Positions 8,031-14,207 are shown, counted from the stretch's first letter. The stretch is 15,756 nt of DNA from CAZYMF01 sp964648215 (GCA_964648215.1 CAZYMF010000109.1:1-15756); one strand, 5' to 3'. Numbers and translations are program-made. The notes: generated by a model from the sequence alone, not told the origin.

Positions 8031-9200
8031 ATGGAGCCATGCAGCGAGCCGGAGCTGGCGACGTTTCCGATAGGGTTCGAGAAGTTCCACCGCCGCTCCT
8101 TCGTCAACTATCAGCTCAACCGGGCCTACGCGCTCGGCTACGCGCAACGGGACGAGCTTCACTCTGCGGCGGCGCGGATCCGGTCGCAGGGCGACTGCGT
8201 GACCGTCTTCGAGGAGCTGTCCCGACAAGCCGAACGGGACGGCCGGCTGCGCAACGCGACGAGCTATCTTCGGGTGGCCGAGTTCTTCACGCCGCCTCGC
8301 TCGCCGGAGAAGGTGCGGCGCTACCGCCGCTACCGGCAGCTCTTCCACGCGGCGTTCGGTGGGGGCGGGGTGGTGCGCCACGACATCGCGTATGCCGGCG
8401 GCAGCTTGCCCGCGTACCGGTACCCGGCGCTGGGCGCGCCGTCGCGCGGAGCCGTGCTCTTGCACGGCGGGTTCGACTCGTTGATCGAGGAGTTCTTCGC
8501 CATCTGGCAACGCATCGCCGTGGCCGGATTCGACGTCGTCGCCTTCGAAGGTCCCGGGCAGGGAGGAGCGCGCGCTGTGAGCGGGCTAACGTTCGACCAC
8601 GACTGGGAGAAGCCGGTCGGCGCCGTCCTGGATCACTTTGCGCTCGGCTCGGCCGGCCTTGTCGGCATCTCGATGGGCGGGTACTGGGCCTTGCGCGCGG
8701 CGGGTCGCGAGCCGCGCATCGATCGAGTCGTGTCCTGGCCGCCGGTGTACGACTGGCTCCATCGCGTTCCCCCGCTCCTGCGTGGCGCCACGCGCGCGAT
8801 GTTGCGACGCCGGGGCTTCATGCGCTGGAGTGTCCGCGTGCGCGCACGGCTCTTCCCGACGCTCCGCCAGGTGGTCGACCAGACTCTGTACCTCGTTGAT
8901 AGCGAAGACCCGGTGGATGTCGTCGACTGGTTCCTCGGGATGAACGCGACCCACCTGGCCAGCCACCGCGTCGAGCAAGACGTCCTGCTGCTGTGCGGCG
9001 AGCACGATGCCTTCCAGCCGCCCGTGCTGACCCGGGCGCAAGCCGCCGCCCTCACCGCCGCTCGCTCGGTTGCGGTGCGCACCTTTACCGAGAAGGAGCA
9101 CGCGGACCAGCACTGCCAGATGGGCAATCTCGATCTCGCCTGCCGGGTGGTGACCGGCTGGCTCCGCGACCCCGGTCCGCTTCCCCTGAACGGATCGTGA
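8031..9200 (+). CDS. Alpha/beta hydrolase (FrsA/pseudooxynicotine-hydrolase-like architecture)
   Basis: 389 residues. An N-terminal helical region of about 115 residues precedes the alpha/beta hydrolase core. The oxyanion turn is LLHGGFDS (143-150), the nucleophile elbow GISMGG has Ser214, the acid is probably Asp326 in CGEHDAFQP, and the base is His361 in the HCQMGN motif near the C-terminus. This pattern of long helical cap plus C-terminal HCQxGN is shared by bacterial hydrolases of the FrsA/DUF1100-like group that cleave esters or C-C bonds in diketones. The substrate cannot be read. It starts 30 bases after the thiolase-like stop and no good ribosome site precedes ATG 8031, so translational coupling or a nearby alternative start is possible. 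It is the last gene of the operon-like run; a REP-like repeat follows the stop by 20 bases. Confidence 0.85.
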   Translation: MEPCSEPELATFPIGFEKFHRRSFVNYQLNRAYALGYAQRDELHSAAARIRSQGDCVTVFEELSRQAERDGRLRNATSYLRVAEFFTPPRSPEKVRRYRRYRQLFHAAFGGGGVVRHDIAYAGGSLPAYRYPALGAPSRGAVLLHGGFDSLIEEFFAIWQRIAVAGFDVVAFEGPGQGGARAVSGLTFDHDWEKPVGAVLDHFALGSAGLVGISMGGYWALRAAGREPRIDRVVSWPPVYDWLHRVPPLLRGATRAMLRRRGFMRWSVRVRARLFPTLRQVVDQTLYLVDSEDPVDVVDWFLGMNATHLASHRVEQDVLLLCGEHDAFQPPVLTRAQAAALTAARSVAVRTFTEKEHADQHCQMGNLDLACRVVTGWLRDPGPLPLNGS

Positions 9201-9220
9201 CCTCGTTCAGTACCGGCGCT

Positions 9221-9281
9221 GGGAAAAGGGGATAAGTCCAATTTGAGCCAGCTGCGCTGCGGCGCGCGAGCGGCGCACGGG
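9221..9281. repeat. REP-like dispersed repeat, copy A
   Basis: 61 bases beginning gggaaaaggggataagtcca. The sequence is about 88% identical to 11248-11310 and in the same orientation. Its 3' half contains imperfectly self-complementary GC-rich sequence (tgcgc...gcgca), as in REP elements. It lies just after the hydrolase stop and marks the left edge of the minus-strand accessory island. Confidence 0.75.
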
Positions 9282-9297
9282 GCCGACGGACACTCTC

Positions 9298-9813
9298 CTA
9301 TTCCTCGCGCTCGCGTAGGATCAGCTCCATGGTCTTGCGGGCGCTGTTGCCGACAACCCGCGAGCAATGGTTCATCATTCCCTGCTCCATCGCCTCGGCC
9401 AGCTGTTTCGGGTCGAGCAGATTGAATGACCTGCCCATGAGTCGCTCTTGGATCTCGCGGCAGCGGCAGGATCCGTAGCGGGTGATGAAGTCCTGGTGCA
9501 ACTCGCTGGCGAGTTGGTACGACTTCATGGCGGCGAACGGATCACTGAACTCCTCGCGCTTGCGCCCGTGAGCCAGACCGAGGACCATGACGCCCCCGGT
9601 CAGGGCGCCGCACGAGCCATCGGTGGTGAGCCCGACACCGTCGGCCAACCCGCTGGCGGCGCGAAACACGTCGTCGGCTTTGATGTCCAGGGTGTCGAGC
9701 AGCGCAGCCACCGTAGACTGCGCGCAGCCGGTGCAGCGCCGCTCATTGTCGCGAGCGCGCTCAAACACGGCATCCAGAACGTCTTGCGACACTCCATCTT
9801 CTTTCGGCGTCAT
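9298..9813 (-). CDS. C-GCAxxG-C-C family protein
   Basis: 171 residues from the ATG at 9813, which has GGGAGGA about 4 bases upstream. A TTG further upstream at 9852 would run into the preceding gene and is less likely. Cysteines are placed as in the C_GCAxxG_C_C family: Cys27 and Cys30 (RRCTGCAQS), Cys68 (GSCGALTGG), Cys116 and Cys118 (GSCRCREIQ) and Cys150 (NHCSRV). Members are small cytosolic proteins thought to bind metal or act in redox chemistry; the exact function is unknown. It starts 13 bases after the kinase-like stop on the same strand, so it may be translated from the same message. It is the last gene of the minus-strand island and ends 17 bases from REP-like copy A. Confidence 0.87.
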   Translation of the reverse strand: MTPKEDGVSQDVLDAVFERARDNERRCTGCAQSTVAALLDTLDIKADDVFRAASGLADGVGLTTDGSCGALTGGVMVLGLAHGRKREEFSDPFAAMKSYQLASELHQDFITRYGSCRCREIQERLMGRSFNLLDPKQLAEAMEQGMMNHCSRVVGNSARKTMELILREREE

Positions 9814-9826
9814 GACATCCTCCCGC

Positions 9827-10405
9827 TTATGCTTGCGACGTGTCCGCTGCAACGGATGGTTGGGCGTCGTCCGTGACCGCAGCCCGGTACTCTCGCTCCA
9901 TCACCTGAAGAAAGCTTCGCATCTCATCGGGCGACCTTAAGTGATGAACCTGTTTAGTCGAAGCCGCATCGGCCACAAGCTGCCGATAGCGCGGAGTCAA
10001 ATGGCGATTGCAAAGCCCGACCACACGGTAGCTGTCCAGCGTACTGCTCCAAATGGGGCTGTTTTCCGGCCACCCCGCTGGATTCACGAAGAGTCCCTTG
10101 ATGAGGCGTTTGGTTACCCATCTGTAGTGAGTAAACAGCGGGAGATCTATGTAGATCAAGGTGTCAGCCGCGGCAAATCGTTCCCAAGCGGAACGAACGC
10201 AACCGAAGCCGTCGATAATCCACTGGTCCCGCATCAGGAGCTCCGCGTGTGCTTTCAGATACTCGTCGTGTGGGACCTTATCGCCTCCGCGCCTGTACTG
10301 GATGGTATCCAATGGATACAGCGGTAGACGCGTCAGCTCCGCCACCCTCTTGGCCAATGTCGACTTTCCTCCCGCGGCATTGCCAAACACTGCCACCTTG
10401 TCCAT
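9827..10405 (-). CDS. P-loop kinase-like protein (adenylate kinase/FlaR-like)
   Basis: 192 residues from the ATG at 10405. A nucleotide-binding Walker A motif, GNAAGGKST, sits at residues 8-16 right after the first strand (MDKVAVF). It is followed by the PLYPLDTIQYRR substrate-side segment, WIIDGFG at about 62-68 and an R-rich lid-like stretch (RYRQLVAD). This matches small P-loop proteins annotated as adenylate-kinase-like or topology modulation proteins; the phosphate acceptor is unknown. An in-frame ATG at 10438 lies only two bases past the attC-like hairpin and would add 11 residues; I prefer 10405 because the P-loop strand normally begins the protein, but neither start has a strong ribosome site. 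The last codons (DAQPSVAADTSQA) are read through a half attC-like sequence, as is common when cassette genes end within their recombination site. Confidence 0.82.
   Translation of the reverse strand: MDKVAVFGNAAGGKSTLAKRVAELTRLPLYPLDTIQYRRGGDKVPHDEYLKAHAELLMRDQWIIDGFGCVRSAWERFAAADTLIYIDLPLFTHYRWVTKRLIKGLFVNPAGWPENSPIWSSTLDSYRVVGLCNRHLTPRYRQLVADAASTKQVHHLRSPDEMRSFLQVMEREYRAAVTDDAQPSVAADTSQA
9838..9865 (-). other. Half attC-like site with perfect RYYYAAC core
   Basis: On the minus strand GCCCAAC (9865-9859) matches the integron R'' consensus RYYYAAC. It is followed by CATCCGTTGCAGCGG, nearly the same as the left half of the complete site at 10440-10506 (ATCCGCTTGCAGCGG). The expected complementary right half and GTTRRRY box are missing; the coding start of the next gene takes their place. 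It therefore looks like a truncated site. Confidence 0.5.
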
Positions 10406-10439
10406 GCGGCGGAGTCTGTGAGTACGGCGATTGCTCATG

Positions 10440-10506
10440 ACGTCAACGCCCGAGCTTCAGCGGCGCGCGTCTTTCCCGCGCGGCCGCTGCAAGCGGATGT
10501 TCGACG
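10440..10506 (-). other. attC-like integron recombination site after hicA
   Basis: About 67 bases that fold into one long imperfect hairpin on either strand. On the minus strand the left arm AACATCCGCTTGCAGCGG pairs with the right arm CCGCTGAAGCTCGGGCGTT. The pairing has conserved AAC/GTT ends, an internal mismatch zone, one extrahelical G and a variable terminal stem (CGCGCG...CGCGCG, loop GGAAAGA). These are the structural hallmarks of attC sites. It begins 10 bases after the hicA stop and ends just before the next same-strand gene, exactly where a cassette site belongs. The flanking core boxes (GTCGAAC, GTTGACG) deviate from consensus outside the AAC/GTT triplets, so activity is uncertain. 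Confidence 0.6.
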
Positions 10507-10515
10507 CGGGGGTGA

Positions 10516-10731
10516 TCACAGAAGCCTCCTGAATTTCTCCTCCGTCAGGCCAGCATCGCGGACGATCCCGCCCATTGTGAACGCATTTACAGGGTCGTGG
10601 CGTGGAATCGTGATGATTCGTTTGCCGTCGGTCATGACGATATGCTTCGCCCCCTCGCGGGCCACGTGGAACCCCGCCCGCTCGAGTGCCCGCACGGCGC
10701 GCCGATGCGCCACGCCTGCGATGCCTGGCAC
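10516..10731 (-). CDS. hicA: HicA-family toxin (mRNA interferase)
   Basis: 71 residues from a GTG start at 10731. It has the small dsRNA-binding fold of YcfA/HicA proteins: VRALERAGFHVAREGAKH, then IITIPRHDPVNAFTMGGIVR and an AGLTEEKFRRLL end. His30 in GAKH occupies the place of the catalytic His in the usual GSHH motif. HicA toxins cleave mRNA in translation and are neutralised by HicB. The start lies 6 bases after the hicB stop, so the pair is coupled with the antitoxin first. The attC-like hairpin starts 10 bases after the stop codon. The 3' end of this gene plus adjoining DNA has a degenerate second copy at 11425-11478. Confidence 0.9.
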   Translation of the reverse strand: MPGIAGVAHRRAVRALERAGFHVAREGAKHIVMTDGKRIITIPRHDPVNAFTMGGIVRDAGLTEEKFRRLL

Positions 10732-10737
10732 GACCCG

Positions 10738-10935
10738 TCAGACCGCAACGTCGATTTCGCGGCTTTCGCCGCCGGCCAGTTGTTCATCGACGACGGCAAG
10801 ATACTCGCGGATCGCGTCGGCGATATTGGCCAACGCCTCCTGCTCCGTCGCCCCTTGTGACCAGCAGCCTGGTAGGCCCGGAACCGACACGGCAACGCCC
10901 TCGTCACTTCGTTCCAGCCGTACGCGGTATTTCAT
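10738..10935 (-). CDS. hicB: HicB-family antitoxin, short form
   Basis: 65 residues from the ATG at 10935, with AAGGAGT 11 bases upstream. The sequence MKYRVRLERSDEGVAVSVPG, LPGCWSQG and EALANIADAIREYL is the partial RNase-H-like domain of HicB/UPF0150 proteins, which binds HicA and blocks its active site. The usual C-terminal DNA-binding domain of long HicB proteins is absent, so self-repression of the promoter would need another factor. A longer in-frame start at 11028 (GTG) would add 31 residues unlike the family and overlap a GTTAGGC core, so it is rejected. Confidence 0.88.
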   Translation of the reverse strand: MKYRVRLERSDEGVAVSVPGLPGCWSQGATEQEALANIADAIREYLAVVDEQLAGGESREIDVAV

Positions 10936-11019
10936 GGCGCGAAGATACTCCTTGGTGCGCTGCGAGTCGACTACAATTTGGCTGCCGAATGAAATCGGTA
11001 TACCAAGCCAGAGCCAGCA

Positions 11020-11119
11020 GCCTAACACAAGCAGACATCGTCTTCCTTCTACCGCCGAAAGCGCTGTGTCTTCAAGCGAGTGAAGTCTGCAGCGTCACAA
11101 AAGGCCTGTTGCGTTAGCC
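11020..11119 (-). other. Possible degenerate attC-like site upstream of hicB
   Basis: On the minus strand the segment ends in GTTAGGC (11026-11020), a perfect GTTRRRY box, and begins with GGCTAAC (11119-11113), a near match to RYYYAAC. The outer arms are partly complementary (TAAC-CAA-CAG). A central imperfect stem (CGCTG, CTTCA / TGAAG, CAGCG) occupies 11062-11094. The flanks of the central stem are unequal in length, so this may be chance or a decayed site. Confidence 0.33.
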
Positions 11120-11140
11120 TGCGAAGATTCGCAGGCTAAC
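11113..11140. repeat. Perfect 13-bp inverted repeat hairpin
   Basis: GTTAGCCTGCGAA (11113-11125) is exactly complementary to TTCGCAGGCTAAC (11128-11140) with a 2-base gap. There is no T-run. The outer ends GTTAGCC/GGCTAAC resemble integron core boxes, and one arm doubles as the edge of the attC-like segment. It could also be a terminator stem or a mobile-element end. Confidence 0.6.
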
Positions 11141-11247
11141 ACATCCAACATGCGGCCAGGCGACCACAGCAAATTGCCGCTCGAGGTGTCGCGCCACGCC
11201 GATCCCCACACGATCGGGATCCGGCCGCTCCGAATGACGCTTGCGTT

Positions 11248-11310
11248 GGGAAAAGGGGATAAGTGCAATTTCGGCCAGGTGCGCTGCGGCTCGTGCGAGC
11301 GGCGCACGGG
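11248..11310. repeat. REP-like dispersed repeat, copy B
   Basis: 63 bases starting gggaaaaggggataagtgca. It is about 88% identical to 9221-9281 with a 2-base length difference and is in direct orientation. The 3' half folds as GTGCGC...GGCTCG / CGAGC...GCGCAC. It marks the right side of the hicBA/kinase/C-GCAxxG island. Confidence 0.75.
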
Positions 11311-11387
11311 CTCCATCGGAATCCGGTGGCCCACTTATTTCTGACCCCGTCGGGGACAACACAAGGCGTCGGCTGCGCGCGTGATTT

Positions 11388-11425
11388 CCACCCGGCAGCA
11401 GCACGTCCACCCGGCAGCAGCACGC
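11388..11425. repeat. 19-bp tandem duplication
   Basis: The unit ccacccggcagcagcacgt occurs twice in a row, with only the last base differing. It sits directly beside the degenerate hicA end, in the position where an attC-like site would be expected. Confidence 0.8.
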
Positions 11426-11478
11426 GGAGGTTCGGCACGCGATCACAGAAGCCTCCGGAACTCGACAAACGAATGTAG
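11425..11478 (-). pseudogene. Degenerate 3' end of a second hicA plus start of its flanking site
   Basis: On the minus strand the text reads F-V-E-F-R-R-L-L-stop (stop at 11445-11443), matching E-K-F-R-R-L-L-stop of hicA at 10516. The match continues past the stop: ttctgtgatc, then cgaac-tccgc-tgc, aligned with the beginning of the attC-like site after hicA. The upstream part of the toxin gene is absent. Confidence 0.5.
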
Positions 11479-11524
11479 AAGAGCGACTCGTGTCAGATCG
11501 GCGCCGCTCTGGTACAAGCGACGC

Positions 11525-11929
11525 GTGCCCGGAGCCGAGCCGTTACGCATCGAAGCGGACAGTCATCCGTTCGTCCGCAACCCCCACCGCACGCTGATCG
11601 CGCTGTCGCTGCCGGTGCTGCTGTCGCTCGTCGCCGAGCCGCTGACCGGCCTGGTGGACACGGCTTTCGTTGCCCGTCTCGGAGCCGTACCCCTGGCCGC
11701 GCTCGGCGTGGCCACGGTGCTGCTGTCGAGCGTGTTCTGGATCTTCAACTTCCTCGGCATCGGCACGCAGACCGAGGTGGCCCGCGCCGAGGGGCCGGGA
11801 AGCGCGTGCGAGCCGGGATGTGAGGTTTCGGGCGATGGCTCTCGCCGTTCTCCTGGAAACCTGCTGGTGCTGCTGGCCTGGCTAGCCAGATGCGCTGCGG
11901 CCTTGACGGGTTCAGGCGCGATGATTTAG
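11525..11929 (+). pseudogene. Broken N-terminal fragment of a MATE-family efflux transporter
   Basis: From a GTG at 11525 the text reads HPFVRNPHRTLIALSLPVLL, then EPLTGLVDTAFVARLG and FNFLGIGTQTEVARA, the unmistakable first two membrane segments of MATE transporters, which export drugs or metabolites using ion gradients. After about 11790 the homologous sequence moves to the +1 frame (REARASRDVRFRAMALAVLL) and near 11855 back again (GNLLVLLAWLA), so two indels roughly compensate. The frame stops at 11929 and the remaining ten or so membrane segments (about 300 residues) are missing before the next gene. It is non-functional as a transporter. Deletion may have accompanied rearrangement of the adjoining island. 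Confidence 0.8.
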
Positions 11930-11999
11930 GAGATGCGTCGCGATCGGCGGTCATCCCCATTTCGGTAGGGCCAGGCCGGTCAGCCGGAAGGGGGATTCG

Positions 12000-13862
12000 A
12001 TGACGCGAACCGCACCCAACTCACGGTTTCACGGCGTAGCGACCGGGCTGATGGCGTTGGCGATGGCCGCGGGCGCGCAGGCGGCGACGACGACGATCGC
12101 GGTCGACAGCACGGCACAGGAAGTACCATTCGTCACCAACGCCAATTGCACCTTGGGCGAGGCGATTCGCGCGGCGAACACCGATGCCGCCATTGACAAC
12201 TGCACCAGCGCCAATTTCGGAACCGGTGGCCCGTTCGTCATCGAGCTGGCCGCCACCACGTACACGCTGACGCAGCCGGAGAACATGTCGGTCGGCCCGA
12301 CCGGGCTGCCGGAGATCACCAGCGCCATCACGATCGACGGCAACGGCGCGATCATCGAGCGGTCGTCGGCGATGGGCATGCCGAAGTTTCGAATCTTCAC
12401 CATCCTCGCCCCGGCGGGTACGCTCGTGCTGAAAGACGTTACCCTGCGCAACGGCCTGGCACTCGGCGACAACGGGGTCAATCCGGGAGGTGGCGGCAGT
12501 GCCGGCCTCGGCGGAGCCATCTTCAACCAGGGCACCCTGACGCTGGAGCGGGTGACGTTGCAGGGCAATACCGCCTTCGGCGGCCAAGGGGGCGGCGCCT
12601 CTGGAGGCATCCCGGAGGCCGACGTCCTTCCGCCCGGGTTCGGTGAGGGCGGCGCCCCCGGCATGGCTGGGGGCTTCGGTGGTGGCGGCGGCGGGGGAGG
12701 CTTCCCGGGCGGGTTCGGCGGCGGCTTTGGCGGCTCGAGCAGCGGTGGCGGCGGCTTCGGTGGCGGCGGTGCGCTGTTCAATGACTCCGGCAGCGCGACG
12801 CTCATCAACTGCACGGTTTCGGGCAACCTGGCGCAGGGTGGTGGCAGCGGCGGTGTGGGCGAAACGGGGGCCGGCTACGGCGGCGGCCTCTTCAACCTCA
12901 ACGGCACGCTCACGCTGCGCAACAGCACCATTGCCAACAACAGCGCGGTCGAGGGCCTGGGCGGCACCGGCAACCTCGCCCACGCCAAGGGTGGCGCGCT
13001 CTACAACCTCGGCGATCACAGCGCCGCCGCCGGGAGCGATGGGACCGAAACCGCCACGGTCACCGTCGTGAACTCCATTCTCGCCGATACCCCGAGCGCC
13101 AAAACCGACTGCGAGAACGTCACCACGGCCGGCGGCGTGGTCGCCATGGATGGCAGTGCCAGTCTGATCGAGAGAAGAGGCACGTGCAGCTTCAGCAGCG
13201 GCTCCTTCCTCGAGCTGGATCCGCAGCTCGCGGCGCTCAGTCTCAACGCACCGGGCATCACGCCGACGCAGGCGTTGATGCCGGGCAGCCCCGCCCTCAG
13301 CGCCGGCCATACCGGAATCGCCGACGGTATATCGCCAGATTGCGAGCCAACGGACCAGCGCGGCGTGCCCCGGCCGCAACCGAGCGGGGCCTGCGATATC
13401 GGAGCTTACGAGCTTGGTCTCGATGGCGACCCGTGCGGAACCGACAGCGAGTGCGGCGCCGGCCATTGCGTCGACGGCGTGTGCTGCAACACCGCCTGTG
13501 GGTGCGGGACGTGCAACATCGGCATCAGTCTGGGTTTCTGTACGGACCCGTATCCCGCCGACTCGCCCGGCGACCCGAGCTGCGCGCCCTATGTCTGCGA
13601 CGGCACTTCCACGGAGTGTCCGAGCCGTCTCGGCGAGTCGTGCACGGTAGCCGACACGTGCGGCAGCGGCTTCTGCGTCGACAGCGTGTGCTGCGAGTCG
13701 GCCTGCTCCCAAGACGGGTTCGCCTGCAATCTGCCGGGCAGCGAGGGGCTATGCCGCGCGCCGCAAGGCGTACCGGTGCTGTCGGCGTCCGCCCTCGCGC
13801 TGCTGGTGCTGGCCCTGTCCGCGCTCGCTGCCCTCGCCATGCGTCGCCGTCGGCGGGCGTGA
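12000..13862 (+). CDS. Choice-of-anchor-Q beta-helix surface protein with C-terminal sorting-type tail
   Basis: 620 residues; the ATG at 12000 follows a purine-rich site (GGAAGGGGG). Signal peptide 1-28 (ends GAQA). CTLGEAIRAANTD (50-62) is the N-terminal motif of this family. Right-handed beta-helix rungs follow (ITIDGNGAII, LVLKDVTLRNG, TLTLERVTLQGN, ATLINCTVSGN, TLTLRNSTIANNS), interrupted by a Gly-rich insert at about 192-258. The hallmark TDQRGVPRPQ...CDIGAYELG is at 451-473. Cys-rich repeats (CGTDSECGAGHCVDGVCC and a second CVADTCGSGFC-like unit) lie at 479-585. The tail is VPVLS, a hydrophobic segment and RRRRR (591-620), the layout of exosortase/rhombosortase-type sorting signals. It is probably displayed on the outer surface, with a possible carbohydrate or adhesion role. 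The anchor-Q unit is shared with the large protein at the window start. No sortase is visible. Confidence 0.88.
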   Translation: MTRTAPNSRFHGVATGLMALAMAAGAQAATTTIAVDSTAQEVPFVTNANCTLGEAIRAANTDAAIDNCTSANFGTGGPFVIELAATTYTLTQPENMSVGPTGLPEITSAITIDGNGAIIERSSAMGMPKFRIFTILAPAGTLVLKDVTLRNGLALGDNGVNPGGGGSAGLGGAIFNQGTLTLERVTLQGNTAFGGQGGGASGGIPEADVLPPGFGEGGAPGMAGGFGGGGGGGGFPGGFGGGFGGSSSGGGGFGGGGALFNDSGSATLINCTVSGNLAQGGGSGGVGETGAGYGGGLFNLNGTLTLRNSTIANNSAVEGLGGTGNLAHAKGGALYNLGDHSAAAGSDGTETATVTVVNSILADTPSAKTDCENVTTAGGVVAMDGSASLIERRGTCSFSSGSFLELDPQLAALSLNAPGITPTQALMPGSPALSAGHTGIADGISPDCEPTDQRGVPRPQPSGACDIGAYELGLDGDPCGTDSECGAGHCVDGVCCNTACGCGTCNIGISLGFCTDPYPADSPGDPSCAPYVCDGTSTECPSRLGESCTVADTCGSGFCVDSVCCESACSQDGFACNLPGSEGLCRAPQGVPVLSASALALLVLALSALAALAMRRRRRA

Positions 13863-13981
13863 GCGGCATCCTGAGCTGGTGCGCGAGCCCCAAGGATCTG
13901 GCGCGATCGAAACCTACTCCGTGCCACACGATCGCGGGGGGGCGCGCCGGTGCGCGGTGGGATCATCGCCCGCCTGCCGGG
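13861..13981 (+). pseudogene. Frameshifted remnant of a TLP1 C-terminal domain
   Basis: Frame 1 from 13867 reads HPELVREPQGSGAIETYSVP then HDR, and after a shift near 13936-13941 frame 3 reads GAPVRGGIIARLP. This aligns residue for residue with HPELVHEPSGRGTVETYTVL, HDR and GAPVRGVIIGRLP of the intact thiolase-like gene (7758-7868). The net length difference is a few bases within a G-run. The remnant begins at the stop codon of the surface-protein gene, and no thiolase core precedes it, so about 420 residues are gone. It is similar but clearly diverged from the intact copy, so it is a former paralogue rather than a recent duplication. Confidence 0.7.
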
Positions 13982-14207
13982 CGCGGAACCTTCAGGGAAG
14001 TGTCGGTGCACACTGCCCGCCCAGATGACCCCAGCCAGCAAACACGGGAAGCCTTGAGGTGGAACGGGAGAAACCAATGGACCGGTTTGCCCGGTAAAGC
14101 ATTCATCAGCCCAATGGAGTCCTTCACCACGGTCACGCCGTTCACTACAATACGCGGGATACCCGCCGTCACCACGCCAGCGCGGGTTGCAGGCTCCAAC
14201 GGAGAGA
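13863..14207. other. 345-bp gene-free stretch with two gene relics
   Basis: Apart from the TLP1 remnant and the amidohydrolase remnant described separately, I see no gene, terminator or repeat here. The two relics are in opposite orientation and abut near 14000-14040. Confidence 0.6.
14035..14190 (-). pseudogene. C-terminal remnant of an amidohydrolase (N-acyl-D-amino-acid deacylase-like)
   Basis: On the minus strand 14184-14080 reads RAGVVTAGIPRIVVNGV, TVVKDS and ALPGKPVHW. The pattern GIPxVxVNGxxVVKDS...PGKPV is the final strand-turn of the composite beta domain of metal-dependent amidohydrolases, particularly N-acyl-D-amino-acid deacylases. The whole catalytic barrel that should precede it is replaced by the SDR gene on the opposite strand. 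It is only about 40-50 residues long, so the family call is limited. Confidence 0.5.

Larger units (their letters stand above)
10936..11524. other. 589-bp non-coding stretch: recombination relics, repeat, hairpins
   Basis: No credible intact gene. Contents in order: hicB leader; a degenerate attC-like segment (11020-11119); a perfect hairpin (11113-11140); REP-like copy B (11248-11310); a second repeat-like piece with acttatttctgacccc (11333-11348); a 19-bp tandem duplication (11388-11425); and a degenerate hicA 3' end (11425-11478). The leader of the broken MATE gene follows. Confidence 0.7.

Noticed and set aside
8000..8899. Alternative plus-strand frame over the hydrolase
   Set aside because: The hydrolase frame carries the GISMGG elbow, the GEHD acid and the HCQMGN base; the other frame has none.
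9201..9297. attC site after the C-GCAxxG-C-C gene
   Set aside because: No RYYYAAC/GTTRRRY pair; the segment is the REP-like repeat copy A instead.
11930..11999. Possible riboswitch (c-di-GMP type) ahead of the surface-protein gene
   Set aside because: Neither of the conserved GEMM core motifs could be found; only a purine-rich ribosome site is visible.
12021..13712. Minus-strand open frame of 563 codons
   Set aside because: It is a shadow of the beta-helix gene; the Ala/Arg/Gly bias comes from the reverse of Gly-rich codons.
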